Source: Pseudomonadota bacterium (lineage in GTDB: Bacteria; Pseudomonadota; Gammaproteobacteria; Xanthomonadales; Rhodanobacteraceae). Taken from it: a stretch of 64,000 nt of DNA. The stretch is taken from positions 1 through 64,000 of the forward strand of contig JAKQJM010000047.1 of assembly GCA_029561145.1 (NCBI GenBank), in the 5' to 3' direction. Position 1 is the stretch's first letter. The number at the start of each line of letters is the position of its first letter. Below the pieces are notes generated by a model. It was not told the origin of the DNA. It did no database searches and saw only the letters and a program-made list of their open reading frames with translations. The position numbers and the translations under genes were made by a program. Positions 26,466 to 38,142 of the stretch are shown in pieces.

Positions 26466-27788
26466 TCAATGCGTATTCCACGCCGGACGATGACCAAGCA
26501 TGGCAAAGTGCGCGCGGCCACGATCCGTCGTCCACAGATCGGCGATCGCAAGCAACTCGTCGTTGGCATCGAACACCATCGGCACGCGGCTGCGTTGCCA
26601 GGGTGGAATTCCCGCTTCCTGGAACAGGTCACGCAGATCGCGCCGGTAGCCACCCGCGTTGAGCCGCAGGGTCTCGCCGCCGCGGCGGAAGCGCACGCGC
26701 AACGATGGCGTGACCGGTGAGGCGGGATGACCTGGATTCGGGATCATGGCCAAGGTACCCACCGCCGCCGGCAGCTCAAGCGGGCCACCATCCCACGCGT
26801 GCTCCCAGCCGGGATCGGGCAATTGCAACGGCTTGAGGGCATACATCAAGGTCCGGTAGCGACGCACCTCGGCGCCGGGCCAGCGCAAGCAGGGTAGTTT
26901 GTCGACGGCCGCTGAGGCGAGCTGACGAAACAATTCCCCGGCCTGATAGCGGGTCGGTTCCGGCAGGTTGTTTTCGCGCAGCCATCGCCGCAGCACGGGA
27001 TCGCGCAGGGCCTCGGGCAGGTCCAGCCATTCGCGAAGGTGCAGCGTGGACGGATCCAGCCCCTGCACGCGCGCCAACGCCTGTTCTGCTTGCGTATCGA
27101 CAAAATCCGCAGCAGCCAGTATCCAGCGCGCACTCTGGCTGAAGCTTGTATCGGTTTCCGGCCAGTGCTCGCGCAGACGCGGCAGGATTTCGATGCGCAG
27201 GAAGTTGCGATCGATACGCGTATCGCTGTTGCTTGGATCAGTGATCCAGTCGAGCTTGAACTGGCGTGCATGCTCGAGCAGCCGGCTTCGAGGAACATCG
27301 AGCAATGGTCGCCAGGCCAGGCCGCAGCCGAATGGCCGGACCCCGCGCATCGCGGCAAGGCCTTCGGGGCCGGCGCCACGCAGCAGCTTGAGCAGGACGG
27401 TTTCGGCCTGGTCCTCGCGGTGATGGGCAAACACGACGATCTCGTCGGCCTCGAGCGCGCCCTGCAGCGCGGCGAAGCGGGCACGACGTGCGGCGCCCTC
27501 GAGGCCGAATCCACGATCGCGTTCGACCTTCGCCTGCACCCGGACGAATGCAACATCGTGGCGCGCACACAGTCGCTCGCAATGGGCCGCCCAATCGGCG
27601 CTGTCCGCATGCAGGCCATGATCGACATGGACTGCGCGCAGGCCGCGCGCGCGCGCGGCGGGCAGGAGCGAGAGACAGTGCAGCAGGACCGAGGAATCCA
27701 TGCCGCCGCTCAGCGCCACCGCCAATGGACCGGCCGCAACGGTGCCCAGTTGCGCGTCGACGATTTGTTCGAGCCGGTTCGCGGTCAC
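26466..27788 (-). CDS. tilS: tRNA(Ile)-lysidine synthetase
   Basis: TilS attaches lysine to C34 of the CAU-anticodon tRNA-Ile. The PP-loop SGGMDSS is at 27-33, followed by HVDHGLH and the [20 protein letters not shown] motif. ITDPSNSD and RNFLR are also family-specific. The C-terminal substrate-binding domain (about 360-440) is present, and the length of 440 aa fits. The start is a GTG at 27786-27788, 19 bases after the tdh stop. The nearest upstream ATG runs into a stop within five codons. Cotranscription with tdh is likely. Confidence 0.94.
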   Translation of the reverse strand: MTANRLEQIVDAQLGTVAAGPLAVALSGGMDSSVLLHCLSLLPAARARGLRAVHVDHGLHADSADWAAHCERLCARHDVAFVRVQAKVERDRGFGLEGAARRARFAALQGALEADEIVVFAHHREDQAETVLLKLLRGAGPEGLAAMRGVRPFGCGLAWRPLLDVPRSRLLEHARQFKLDWITDPSNSDTRIDRNFLRIEILPRLREHWPETDTSFSQSARWILAAADFVDTQAEQALARVQGLDPSTLHLREWLDLPEALRDPVLRRWLRENNLPEPTRYQAGELFRQLASAAVDKLPCLRWPGAEVRRYRTLMYALKPLQLPDPGWEHAWDGGPLELPAAVGTLAMIPNPGHPASPVTPSLRVRFRRGGETLRLNAGGYRRDLRDLFQEAGIPPWQRSRVPMVFDANDELLAIADLWTTDRGRAHFAMLGHRPAWNTH

Positions 27789-27807
27789 GGACTGGGCATC
27801 GAAGTCG

Positions 27808-28833
27808 CTAGTTCCAGGAGCAGACGACCTTGCCGCACTGGCCGGCTTCCATCAGTTCGAAGCCCTTCTGGAATTCGTCGATATGGATCTGATGGGTGAG
27901 CACCTTCTGCAGTGGAAATCCGCTGAGCACCATCTGGGTCATCTTGTACCAGGTCTCGTACATGCGCCGGCCATAGATGCCCTGCACGGTGAGTCCCTTG
28001 AAGATGATCTTGTCCCAGTCGACGCCGGCACCGCGTGGAAGGATGCCGAGCAGGGCGATTTTGCCGCCGTGGTACATGCATTCGAGCATGTCGTTGAACG
28101 CGCGAGGATTGCCGCTCATCTCCATGCCCACGTCGAAGCCTTCGATGTGCAGGTCCTTGACCACGTCGACCAGGGATTGCTTCGAGACGTTGACCACGCG
28201 TGTCGCACCCATGTCGGCGGCAAGCTTGAGACGGTAATCGTTGACGTCGGTGACCACGACATTGCGCGCGCCGACGTGCTTGGCGATTCCGGCTGCAATG
28301 ATGCCGATCGGGCCGGCCCCGGTGATCAGCACGTCTTCGCCGATCAGGTCGAACTCGAGGGCGACGTGCGCCGCGTTGCCATACGGGTCGAAGAACGCCG
28401 CGAGTTCCGACGGAATCTGGTCCGGGATCGGCCACAGGTTCGAGCCGGGAACCGCGATGTATTCGGCGAATGCGCCATTGCGATTGACGCCGATGCCGAC
28501 CGTGTTCGGGCAAAGATGCTGTTTTCCGGCACGGCAGTTGCGACAGACGCCGCAGACGAGGTGCCCTTCGGCCGACACACGCTGGCCGACATCATAGCCG
28601 CGAACACCTGCACCGATTTCGACGATGCGGCCGACAAACTCATGTCCGATGACCAGGCCTGGCTTGATCGTGCGCTGGGACCATTCGTCCCACAGGTAGA
28701 TATGCAGGTCGGTGCCGCAGATCGCGGTCTTCTCCAGTTTGACGAGCACATCATTCGGGCCGATTTCCGGAAGCGGAACCTGCTCCATCCAGATGCCCTT
28801 GCCGGCTTCGCGTTTTACCAGGGCCTTCATCAT
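27808..28833 (-). CDS. tdh: L-threonine 3-dehydrogenase
   Basis: Tdh oxidises L-threonine to 2-amino-3-ketobutyrate using NAD+. The 341-residue zinc-dependent medium-chain dehydrogenase has CGTDLHIY (catalytic Zn Cys near 39) and GHEFVG with the conserved His-Glu. It also has the structural zinc loop [15 protein letters not shown], and the Rossmann motif GAGPIG at about 174-179. It starts at one of two consecutive ATGs (28831-28833 or 28828-28830). A 2-amino-3-ketobutyrate ligase gene (kbl), its usual partner, is not in the window; the downstream gene is tilS. Confidence 0.96.
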   Translation of the reverse strand: MMKALVKREAGKGIWMEQVPLPEIGPNDVLVKLEKTAICGTDLHIYLWDEWSQRTIKPGLVIGHEFVGRIVEIGAGVRGYDVGQRVSAEGHLVCGVCRNCRAGKQHLCPNTVGIGVNRNGAFAEYIAVPGSNLWPIPDQIPSELAAFFDPYGNAAHVALEFDLIGEDVLITGAGPIGIIAAGIAKHVGARNVVVTDVNDYRLKLAADMGATRVVNVSKQSLVDVVKDLHIEGFDVGMEMSGNPRAFNDMLECMYHGGKIALLGILPRGAGVDWDKIIFKGLTVQGIYGRRMYETWYKMTQMVLSGFPLQKVLTHQIHIDEFQKGFELMEAGQCGKVVCSWN

Positions 28834-28921
28834 GTCGGGCTGCCAGATTGGTTCGGGGGCGCCATTATAGGAACAGGAGGCGACCGATACATGACTGGCA
28901 TTGCCCGGCAAGCCCGGTCGC

Positions 28922-30967
28922 CTACAGGACGATGTCCTGGGCCACAGGCGGGGTTGCGACCGGGGGATGCAACTGCAGCAACTCGATGACGGCCTGCTGT
29001 TCCATCGAGCGGTGGAAATGGAAACCCTGCAGGCGATCACACCCCGCCGCCTGGAACCAGGCCAATTGGGCGGCCGTTTCAATACCCTCGGCGACGACTT
29101 CGAGGCCCAGGCTGTGGGCCAGCGCCAGCATCGCGCGGACGATCGCCGCGTCACGTGGATCGATCAGCACGTCGACGACGAAGCTGTGATCGATCTTGAG
29201 CCCGTCGAACGGCAATTGTCGCAGGTGCTTGAGCGAGGAGAAGCCCGTGCCGAAATCATCGAGCATGACGCGCACGCCGATTTCGCGCAGGCGGTCGATG
29301 CTCAGGGCGGCGCGCTCGGGGTGTTCCAGTGCGATGGATTCGATGATCTCGATCTCGAGACAGGCGGCGCGAAGTCCGGTGCGTTCGAGAATCGCATCGA
29401 TCATTGCGGCGAACTCGCGGCGCTGGAAACTGTGTGCGGAAACATTGACCGCGACGGTCAGTGGTTCGTGATCGGCCCGCTGCCAGTTGCGGGCAGCGAG
29501 ACAGGCTTGCTCGATGACCCATTTGTCGAGCGCTTCGATGAGGCCGAGCGGTTCCAGTTCATGGATGAATGCATCCGGCAGCAGGCGTCCGCGCTGCGGG
29601 TGATGCCAGCGCACCAGTGCCTCGAAGCCGCAGATTTCCAGACTCCATCCATCGAGGATCGGCTGGAACTCGAGCCTGAACTCGCTGTTGGCAAACGCGG
29701 TGCGCAGCTCGGACTGGAGTGCCAGCCGGCTCTTTGCTTCGGCGTCGAGGTCCGGCGCATAGAAGCGGTAGCGCATCGCGCCGTCGCGATGCGCCCTGGC
29801 CCTGGCCATTTCGGCGCAGGACTGCAAGGCGTCGGCAGTCCGCGCATCGCGCGGCGCCAGGGCGATGCCGACGCTCGCCTCCAGCGCGAGATCGCGCCCG
29901 CTCCAGAACAAGGGCAGGGAAAGGGCGGCCAGAATCTGTTCGGCGACGCGCTGCGCACCTCCATCGGCACCGAAACCGGCCCCGTGCACGGCGAAGTGAT
30001 CGGCGCCGGGTCGAGCCGCAACAAGCCCGTTCGCCCGGGCTATCTCCTCGATCCGCTCGGCGCTGCTTGCCAGGGCTACATCGACTCCATCCATTCCCGA
30101 AGCGACCGCGATATTGCCGAGATTGTCGAGACGCACGAGGAGCAGGGCAGCGCCCTGCGCATGCTGCATCTGGTGTCCCAGGTGATCGAGCATCTGCGAG
30201 CGGTTGGGCAAGCCGGTCAACTGATCGAAAAGACGCAGGCGCTCGGCGGCATCGGTCGCACTTTCGGCGCGATCACGCTCGTTCTCGAGCAACCAGATGA
30301 CCAGGCCGTAGCCGATGAAGATCTGCGTGATCAGGCTCAGCAAGCTGGTTTGCCGGAACCAGGGCCAGAGCGGGGTCCCGATTGTCTGGGCGACATATCC
30401 GGAAAACACGTGGAGCAGGTCCAGGCCATAGACGCACAACGCGATCGCGGTCAGTTGCTGGCCAAGGCGACCGCGTGGCCAGCGGCGGGCGATCGCTACG
30501 CCCATGCTCAGTGCCGCGACTCCGGTGACCAGATAACGCAGTCCAACGCGCAGGAACATGCGCTGCTGGCTGGATCCCGGATCAAATGCGTAGGCAAGTC
30601 CGGTGCATACGCCGACGAGGCAGGCCAATGCCAGCGCAATGGAGATCTGCTTTCGCGTCCAGCGTTGTGTGCGCCAGATCGCGATGGTGCCGAGCACGAG
30701 CGATACGACCTGGAGATAGGCCGCCATCAGTGAAATGCACGAGATGACGAGACGCAAGGGGTGGGCCGAGGCGAGTTTCGACATCAGCAACAACGATGTT
30801 CCGGCGGCGCCGAGGTAGATCGCGAGTGCGAAAAAACTCAACGACCAAAGCAGCAGGTGATCGCGCCGGAACAGGCGGTAATAGTGTGCAAAAACGACGC
30901 TTTGGGTCAGGGCGATCAGCGAACCCGTGAAGTACACCAGCAGCTCGAGGATCGCCCAATCATCCAT
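28922..30967 (-). CDS. Membrane GGDEF-EAL protein, probable c-di-GMP phosphodiesterase
   Basis: The 681-residue protein begins with about seven hydrophobic segments (residues 8-230), a membrane sensor module with no recognised ligand motif. A GGDEF domain follows (about 245-410) whose signature is GADHF, so diguanylate cyclase activity is unlikely. The EAL domain (about 425-670) is intact: [32 protein letters not shown] and EGIET are all present. Phosphodiesterase activity is therefore predicted, with the degenerate GGDEF perhaps regulatory. It lies 88 bases upstream of tdh on the same strand and is divergent from miaA. Confidence 0.87.
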   Translation of the reverse strand: MDDWAILELLVYFTGSLIALTQSVVFAHYYRLFRRDHLLLWSLSFFALAIYLGAAGTSLLLMSKLASAHPLRLVISCISLMAAYLQVVSLVLGTIAIWRTQRWTRKQISIALALACLVGVCTGLAYAFDPGSSQQRMFLRVGLRYLVTGVAALSMGVAIARRWPRGRLGQQLTAIALCVYGLDLLHVFSGYVAQTIGTPLWPWFRQTSLLSLITQIFIGYGLVIWLLENERDRAESATDAAERLRLFDQLTGLPNRSQMLDHLGHQMQHAQGAALLLVRLDNLGNIAVASGMDGVDVALASSAERIEEIARANGLVAARPGADHFAVHGAGFGADGGAQRVAEQILAALSLPLFWSGRDLALEASVGIALAPRDARTADALQSCAEMARARAHRDGAMRYRFYAPDLDAEAKSRLALQSELRTAFANSEFRLEFQPILDGWSLEICGFEALVRWHHPQRGRLLPDAFIHELEPLGLIEALDKWVIEQACLAARNWQRADHEPLTVAVNVSAHSFQRREFAAMIDAILERTGLRAACLEIEIIESIALEHPERAALSIDRLREIGVRVMLDDFGTGFSSLKHLRQLPFDGLKIDHSFVVDVLIDPRDAAIVRAMLALAHSLGLEVVAEGIETAAQLAWFQAAGCDRLQGFHFHRSMEQQAVIELLQLHPPVATPPVAQDIVL

Positions 30968-31121
30968 TGCTCGAATATCCGCCGGTACGGTTGTGAATCG
31001 CTATGTGATCCCACCGGAGCACACTTTGTCAAAGTTTATGTCGGTTGCTCCCGTTAGTGCGGTCAGGTGGACTCCGCTCATCGCCGGGGCAAGCGGTCGA
31101 CGCTGCCACTAGAATCAGCGG

Positions 31122-32066
31122 ATGCACAGTGAAGACAGTCGGCCGCGAATCATCTTTCTCATGGGGGCAACCGCGTCCGGCAAGACGCGGCTCGCCTGCG
31201 AGCTGGCAGACGAGCATCCGTTCGATCTGGTCAGCGTCGACTCCGCGCTGGTGTACCGCGGCATGGATATCGGCACGGCGAAGCCAGACGCGGCGACCCT
31301 GGCGCGATATCCGCATCGGCTCGTCGATATCCGTGATCCAGAGCAAGCGTACTCGGCGGCAGAATTTCGGGCTGATGCGATCGCCGAATTGCAAGGGATC
31401 GCGAAAAGCGGACGCATCGCTTTGCTGGTCGGCGGCACTGGACTCTATTTTCGGGCACTCGAACGAGGCTTGTCCGAGCTGCCTGAAGCGGACTCGGAAA
31501 CCAGGACCCGCCTGGCCATCGAGGTCGAGCGATTTGGCAAGGCGTACATGCACGAACGCCTCGCGCGCCTCGATCCGCAATCGGCTGCACGTCTCAACGT
31601 CAACGATAGCCAGCGCGTGCAGCGCGCGCTCGAGGTCTTCGAGCTGCGGGGCAAGCCCATGTCGGATCTGCAGGGTGGCAAGCGCGATCGGCTGCCTTTT
31701 CGCATACTCAAGCTCGCATTGGTGCCGCGCGATCGTTCGGCCCTGCATGCGCGCATCGCGGAACGATTTGACCTGATGCTGGAACAAGGCTTCGTCGATG
31801 AGCTCCGGAGTCTGCGCAGGCGCCCGGGCTGGTCGCCGGATCTGCCGTCGATGCGTGCGGTGGGTTACCGGCAGGGTTGGGCTTATCTCGACGGAAGCGC
31901 CACCCTCGACGCGTTTCGACTCGCATCGATCCATGCGACGCGCCAGCTGGCCAAGCGCCAGATGACCTGGCTGCGCTCCGAAGTGGACGCGAGAATGTTC
32001 GATTCCGGGGCCGAAAACGTGAGCTGCGAGGTCGGAAACGCGGTCCGGGCCTTCCTCGATCGCTGA
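31122..32066 (+). CDS. miaA: tRNA dimethylallyltransferase
   Basis: MiaA transfers the dimethylallyl group to A37 of tRNAs reading UNN codons. The P-loop GATASGKT is at 15-22, SVDSALVYRGMDIGTAKP follows, and GGTGLYFRAL, RNxxR-type and RAVGYRQ motifs are present. The length is 314 aa. It heads the conserved miaA-hfq-hflX-hflKC block. A structured, T-run-ended element separates it from hfq. Confidence 0.96.
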   Translation: MHSEDSRPRIIFLMGATASGKTRLACELADEHPFDLVSVDSALVYRGMDIGTAKPDAATLARYPHRLVDIRDPEQAYSAAEFRADAIAELQGIAKSGRIALLVGGTGLYFRALERGLSELPEADSETRTRLAIEVERFGKAYMHERLARLDPQSAARLNVNDSQRVQRALEVFELRGKPMSDLQGGKRDRLPFRILKLALVPRDRSALHARIAERFDLMLEQGFVDELRSLRRRPGWSPDLPSMRAVGYRQGWAYLDGSATLDAFRLASIHATRQLAKRQMTWLRSEVDARMFDSGAENVSCEVGNAVRAFLDR

Positions 32067-32130
32067 AATTGCAGCCGGTTCGACATTCTCATCCGGCCTA
32101 CATTGGTTTAACATTCGCACCCATGTTCCG

Positions 32131-32507
<377 letters not shown>

Positions 32508-32513
32508 GACGAA

Positions 32514-33854
32514 CTGTTCGATCGATCACGTAAAGGCGAGCGCGCCCTGTTGTTGCAGGCGCAGCCACCCGGTCAGCACGATCCGGCACTGCTCGAGGAG
32601 TTTGCCGAGCTGGCACGATCGGCAGGTGCCGGCGTGGTCGGTACGCTGGCGGCTCGCCTCGATCGGCCCAATCCGCGCTATTTCGTCGGAACCGGCAAGG
32701 CCGAGGAACTCAGGGAGTTGAAGAACGCGCTCGATGCCGACCTCATTCTCGTCAATCACGCGCTTTCGCCGGTGCAGGAACGCAATCTCGAGAAGCTCAC
32801 CGAGTGCCGCGTCGTCGATCGTACCGGCCTGATTCTCGACATCTTCGCCCAGCGTGCGCGTTCGCATGACGGCAAGCTGCAGGTCGAGCTGGCCCAGCTC
32901 AAGCACATGTCGACCCGACTCGTGCGTGGCTGGACCCATCTCGAACGCCAGCGTGGCGGTGCGATCGGCTTGCGCGGCCCCGGCGAAACCCAGCTCGAGA
33001 TCGACCGAAGGTTGCTTGCCGCCCGCGTCAAGCAATTGCAGAAACGACTCGACAAGGTCGAAGTGCAGCGCAACCAGGCACGTCGCTCGCGTGAGCGCAG
33101 CGCCCTTCCGGTGGTCGCCCTGGTCGGCTACACCAACGCCGGCAAATCGACCCTGTTCAATGCGATGACGGGTGCCGAGGTGTTCGCGGCCGACCAGTTG
33201 TTTGCAACGCTCGATCCGACCCTGCGCCGGATCGACGGACTCGAATGCGGGCCGATCGTGCTCGCTGATACGGTCGGCTTCATCCGCGATCTGCCACACG
33301 ATCTGGTCGCCGCATTCCGCTCGACACTCGCCGAGGCGCGCGAAGCGGACCTGCTGCTGCACGTGATCGATGCCTCCGATCCCGAACGCGACACGCGAAT
33401 TGCCGACGTCGAGCGTGTGCTGGCGGAAATCGATGCCGCCGATCTGCCCCAAGTGCTCGTCTACAACAAGATCGACCGGCTTGAGTCGGGTGTTGTGCGG
33501 ACCGAGCAACTCGATCGCGACGGTCCGCTGCGGGTCTGGGTTTCTGCGCGTGACGGCATTGGCCTGGAATCACTGCTCGCGGCGGTCGGCCAATCGCTGG
33601 CCAGCGAACGCGTGCATCGCGTCGTGCGCGTGCCGGCCGTATCCGGACGGCTGCGCGCACGCCTGCATGCGCTCGGCGCGGTCGCCTCCGAGCAATTGGA
33701 CGAGGCTGGCTGGGCGATCGAGATCGACGCGCCACGCAGCCTGATCGAACCGCTTTTCGGCATGCCCGGCGGCGAGGGCGACTGGTTGAAAGAGGCCTTG
33801 CTTGCCCCGACTACAGTGGCTACCTACAATCAATCGGGAATTTCCCGGGCTTGA
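32514..33854 (+). CDS. hflX: Ribosome-splitting GTPase HflX
   Basis: HflX rescues stalled ribosomes during heat stress. The GTPase domain has G1 GYTNAGKS, DTVGFIRDLPH (G3), NKID (G4) and a C-terminal domain. The N-terminal domain contains NPRYFVGTGKAEEL and HALSPVQERNLE. E. coli HflX begins MFDRYDAGEQAVL. Here the matching FDRSRKGERALLL is preceded directly by CTG at 32514, and no ATG, GTG or TTG lies between the hfq stop and that point in frame. CTG at 32514 is therefore the best start (446 aa). The first conventional codon, TTG at 32550, would remove the conserved N-terminus. It follows hfq by 6 bases. Confidence 0.93.
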   Translation: MFDRSRKGERALLLQAQPPGQHDPALLEEFAELARSAGAGVVGTLAARLDRPNPRYFVGTGKAEELRELKNALDADLILVNHALSPVQERNLEKLTECRVVDRTGLILDIFAQRARSHDGKLQVELAQLKHMSTRLVRGWTHLERQRGGAIGLRGPGETQLEIDRRLLAARVKQLQKRLDKVEVQRNQARRSRERSALPVVALVGYTNAGKSTLFNAMTGAEVFAADQLFATLDPTLRRIDGLECGPIVLADTVGFIRDLPHDLVAAFRSTLAEAREADLLLHVIDASDPERDTRIADVERVLAEIDAADLPQVLVYNKIDRLESGVVRTEQLDRDGPLRVWVSARDGIGLESLLAAVGQSLASERVHRVVRVPAVSGRLRARLHALGAVASEQLDEAGWAIEIDAPRSLIEPLFGMPGGEGDWLKEALLAPTTVATYNQSGISRA

Positions 33855-33986
33855 CCTGGCCCCGCGGCACTTCCGCTGCGGGTCGAATCCCGACTATGGC
33901 GTCAAGCGCAACCTCTCCGTCATCCGCGTGTTCCCAGAGGAATTCGCAACCCGTGGCTGCGAGAGAATCCAGACAGGAACTGTTAG

Positions 33987-35120
33987 ATGGCTTGGAACGA
34001 ACCCGGTGGTGGCAAACAGCGCGATCCGTGGCGCGATAACGGTGGCGGCGGCAAGAATGATCTTGACGAAGCCATCAAGCGCGCGAAGGAGATGCTCGGT
34101 CGCCTGTTTGGCGGTGGTGGCAGCGGCAACAACGGCAGCGGCAGTGGCCGCAGCGGCGGCATCTGGATTGCGATCCCGGGCCTGCTGATCGCCTGGCTGC
34201 TGTTCGACTCGGTTGCGCAGGTCGACGCGCGCCAACAGGGCGTGGTGCTGCGCTTCGGCGAGTATTCCCGCACGATGTCGCCTGGATTCAACCTCAAGTG
34301 GCCGCGTCCGATCGAATCGGTGACCAAGGTCGAGGCGACCAAGATCCAGAACATCTCGGACACGGTCAGCATGCTGACACGCGACGAGAATATCGTGCAG
34401 GTCGAATTCAACGTGCAGTATCAAGTCGCCGACTCGAAGCTCTACCTGTACGCGACCCGGGATCCGGACCAGACGCTCAAACAGGCTGCGGAAAGCGCCG
34501 TGCGTGAAGTGATCGGCACCAGCAAGCTTGATGCAATCATGCCGGATCAGCGGGTCGAGCCGATCGAGGGCGAGAAGCCCGTAGCCAATCCGAGCTCGGA
34601 ACTCGCGGTCCAGGCGAAAAAGGTGGTTCAGCAAACCCTCGACCGCTACGACGCCGGCTTGCTCGTGACCGAGCTCAACTTCCAGAACGTGCGCCCGCCA
34701 CAGGAAGTGAAAGACTCCTTCGATGATGCGATCAGCGCGCGCGAAGACCGCCAGCGTGCCAGCAACATTGCGGACGCCTATGCCAAGCGGGTCGTCCCCG
34801 AGGCACGCGGCGAAGCCGCGCGGATACTGGCGGAAGCGAAGGGTTACAAGGCGGAACGCATCGCCAGGTCCGAAGGTGATGCGCAACGCTTCGATCTGAT
34901 CGCAAGCGAGTATCGCGCGTCGCCGGAAGTCACGCGCAAGCGTCTCTACATCGAGACGATGCAGCAGGTCGTCAGCGACACGCCAAAGGTCATCGATCTC
35001 AGCGGCGGCAAGAATCTGCTGCAGATTCCCGTGCCAAGTCCTGCGCCATCGCCGAAGGCGCCGGCCACCGAGGCCGCTGCGGCGGTGACCGCGGCTGAAC
35101 CCGACAAGGGAGGTCGTTGA
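33987..35120 (+). CDS. hflK: FtsH modulator HflK (SPFH family)
   Basis: HflK forms the HflKC cage around FtsH in the inner membrane. The 377-residue protein starts MAWNEPGGGKQRDPW, typical of HflK. A Gly/Asn/Ser-rich linker and a membrane segment follow at about 60-78, then the SPFH domain with QQGVVLRFGEYSRTMSPGFNLKWP and LTRDENIVQVEFNVQYQV. The coiled coil is about 250-310, and the tail is Pro/Ala-rich. It is 132 bases after hflX and 1 base before hflC. Confidence 0.96.
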   Translation: MAWNEPGGGKQRDPWRDNGGGGKNDLDEAIKRAKEMLGRLFGGGGSGNNGSGSGRSGGIWIAIPGLLIAWLLFDSVAQVDARQQGVVLRFGEYSRTMSPGFNLKWPRPIESVTKVEATKIQNISDTVSMLTRDENIVQVEFNVQYQVADSKLYLYATRDPDQTLKQAAESAVREVIGTSKLDAIMPDQRVEPIEGEKPVANPSSELAVQAKKVVQQTLDRYDAGLLVTELNFQNVRPPQEVKDSFDDAISAREDRQRASNIADAYAKRVVPEARGEAARILAEAKGYKAERIARSEGDAQRFDLIASEYRASPEVTRKRLYIETMQQVVSDTPKVIDLSGGKNLLQIPVPSPAPSPKAPATEAAAAVTAAEPDKGGR

Positions 35121-35121
35121 A

Positions 35122-35982
35122 ATGCGTTCCGCCATCAGTTTCGTACTTGCGGCAGTGATCCTGCTCGCCTTCAGCTGCGTCTACATCGTTGCCGAAGGCC
35201 AGACCGCCATCCTTTTGCAGTTCGGCCGGATCGTCGATTCCGGATTGAAACCGGGCCTGCACTTCAAGCTTCCGCTGATGCAACAGGCCGTGCGCTTTGA
35301 CGGGCGTTTGCAGACCCTCGATGCGGCCGCCCAGCGCTACCTTACGTCCGAGAAGAAGGACGTCAACGTCGATTTTGTCGTCAAGTGGAAAATCTCCGAT
35401 TCCTCGAAGTTCTATACGGCGGTGGCGGGAGACCAGGACCAGGCCCAATTGCGCCTGGCGCCGATCGTGAAGGACGGCATGCGTACCGCGATCAACTCGC
35501 GCACCTTGCAGGAAGTCGTCAGCAGCGCGCGCTCCGACCTGACCGACTCCCTCGTGACCACGGCGAACAACGCAGCCACGAATCTCGGCATCAGGATCGT
35601 CGACGTGCGTATCAAGCGGGTGGACTTGCCGGAGGCGAGTTCGGTCCTGCGCTCCGTTTACGAGCGCATGCGCTCCGAGCGCAAGCAGGTGGCCGATGCG
35701 CTGCGTGCAGAGGGCAGCGAAGCCGCCCAACGCATCCGTGCCGATGCCGATCGCCAGGTGCAGGTCATCAAGGCGAACGCCTATCGCGAGGCGCAGACCG
35801 GACGCGGTGAGGGCGACGCCGAGGCGGCCAAGGTGTATGCCGCATCGTACGGCAAGGATGCGGAGTTCTATGCTTTCTATCGCAGCCTTGAAGCCTATCG
35901 GGAAGCGTTCAAGGCATCGGGCGGCGTACTCGTGCTCGATCCGAAATCGGAGTTCCTGCACTACCTGCAAGACAGCAAGTAG
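35122..35982 (+). CDS. hflC: FtsH modulator HflC (SPFH family)
   Basis: HflC is the partner of HflK. The 286-residue protein has an N-terminal membrane anchor (about 4-22). The SPFH domain begins VAEGQTAILLQFGRIVDSGLKPGLHFKLP, then LTSEKKDVNVDFVVKWKI, and the coiled-coil region is ERMRSERKQVADALRAEGSEAAQRIRADAD. GGAGG lies upstream within the hflK end. It probably forms one operon with hflK and the small DUF2065 gene that follows after 6 bases. Confidence 0.96.
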   Translation: MRSAISFVLAAVILLAFSCVYIVAEGQTAILLQFGRIVDSGLKPGLHFKLPLMQQAVRFDGRLQTLDAAAQRYLTSEKKDVNVDFVVKWKISDSSKFYTAVAGDQDQAQLRLAPIVKDGMRTAINSRTLQEVVSSARSDLTDSLVTTANNAATNLGIRIVDVRIKRVDLPEASSVLRSVYERMRSERKQVADALRAEGSEAAQRIRADADRQVQVIKANAYREAQTGRGEGDAEAAKVYAASYGKDAEFYAFYRSLEAYREAFKASGGVLVLDPKSEFLHYLQDSK

Positions 35983-35988
35983 GCGTCG

Positions 35989-36174
35989 ATGCCGATCGAA
36001 CTGGCGGCCTCGCTTTGCCTGGTGCTGGTTGTCGAGGGATTGGTTCTTTTTGCTGCCCCGGGTGCCTGGAAGCGCATGGCGGAGAAATTGATGCAGATCG
36101 ATGAGCGCACTCTGCGTATCATCGGCGCGGTGATGGTCGCGATCGGATTGATTGCGTTGAAGCTGGTGCACTGA
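35989..36174 (+). CDS. DUF2065 (YjeT-like) small membrane protein
   Basis: This 61-residue protein has two hydrophobic segments (about 4-22 and 43-60) separated by the conserved AAPGAWKRMAEKLMQIDERTLRIIG. This is the DUF2065/YjeT family, which sits between hflC and purA in many proteobacteria. The function is not established; association with HflKC is only suggested by the position. Confidence 0.88.
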   Translation: MPIELAASLCLVLVVEGLVLFAAPGAWKRMAEKLMQIDERTLRIIGAVMVAIGLIALKLVH

Positions 36175-36290
36175 GGGCAGGGAATCGTGATACGGGAACG
36201 TCATCGGACACGACGCCTGCCAGCGGGTTTGGCGAGAGATGCAGTTTGGCAGTGATACCGGGTGCGCAGCGGGGGTGAACCGGGAGCTTT

Positions 36291-36318
36291 CGCTTGATGC
36301 GTTGAGTCGCATCAGGCG
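36291..36318. repeat. Long hairpin in the purA leader region
   Basis: CGC-T-TGATGCG (36291-36301) pairs with CGCATCA-G-GCG (36308-36318) around a 6-base loop, with one internal mismatch. It has no T-run, so it is not a typical terminator. It lies about 115 bases before the purA ATG in an otherwise featureless 260-base gap. It may be an operator or a leader structure; no regulator is assignable. Confidence 0.4.
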
Positions 36319-36380
36319 CCCGCAGCGCGCCGCAGGCAGGATGCCGAAGGCCGGGTGAGTTGGCGAGCGATGGATCGTGA

Positions 36381-37727
<1,347 letters not shown>

Positions 37728-37731
37728 GGAG

Positions 37732-37771
37732 CGGGGATTGGGAATTCGGGATTCGGAAAGAGCGTAACGTG
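37732..37771 (+). repeat. GGGATT/GGGAATT-type short intergenic repeat
   Basis: Just after purA the sequence reads as near-repeats of GGGATT, GGGAATTC and GGGATTCGG, and a related inverted piece (GGATCCCGAATC) occurs at about 37822-37833. Short GGGAATCGGGAATT-like runs are common between genes in Xanthomonadaceae. No function is evident. Confidence 0.35.
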
Positions 37772-37843
37772 GAGCCATCGCGTCTGCGGAAAACCCGGCG
37801 CTGGCGAACAGCCGCGTTACCGGATCCCGAATCGCGGCTCAAA

Positions 37844-37872
37844 AAGAAAAACCGCCTTGCGGCGGTTTTTCT
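37844..37872. terminator. Bidirectional terminator shared by purA and tRNA-Leu
   Basis: AAGAAAAACCGC and GCGGTTTTTCTT form a perfect 12-bp stem around CTTGC, with T-rich sequence on either strand. It lies 116 bases after purA and immediately downstream of the oppositely oriented tRNA gene. Confidence 0.85.
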
Positions 37873-37878
37873 TCGATA

Positions 37879-37964
<86 letters not shown>

Positions 37965-38001
37965 TTGTGCCTCGGTGCGCTGCAAGCGACCGGGGGCGCG
38001 A

Positions 38002-38030
38002 AAGATACGTGGGCCGCTGCAGACTGTCAA
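38002..38030 (-). promoter_or_regulatory. Sigma70 promoter of tRNA-Leu
   Basis: On the minus strand a perfect -35 TTGACA (38025-38030) and a -10 TATCTT (38002-38007) are separated by exactly 17 bases. A GC-rich discriminator (TCGCGCCCCC) follows, as expected for a stringently controlled stable-RNA promoter. Transcription would start about 30 bases before the tRNA. Confidence 0.85.
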
Positions 38031-38142
38031 TCATTGCGCGCGCACAATGGTGTCGATCTAGATCGCACCGAATGAATCCCGATGAAAATCCTGCTGACAC
38101 CTTGCGGTGCGCAGGTCACGAAACAACAAGGAGAACGCATCG

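Noticed and set aside
28901-30733. Plus-strand open frame of 610 codons over the GGDEF-EAL gene
   Set aside because: It is the antisense shadow of a gene with intact EAL motifs; no domain is present in the shadow.
32550-33854. TTG at 32550 as the hflX start
   Set aside because: It would delete the conserved FDRSRKGERA sequence that aligns with the N-terminus of E. coli HflX.
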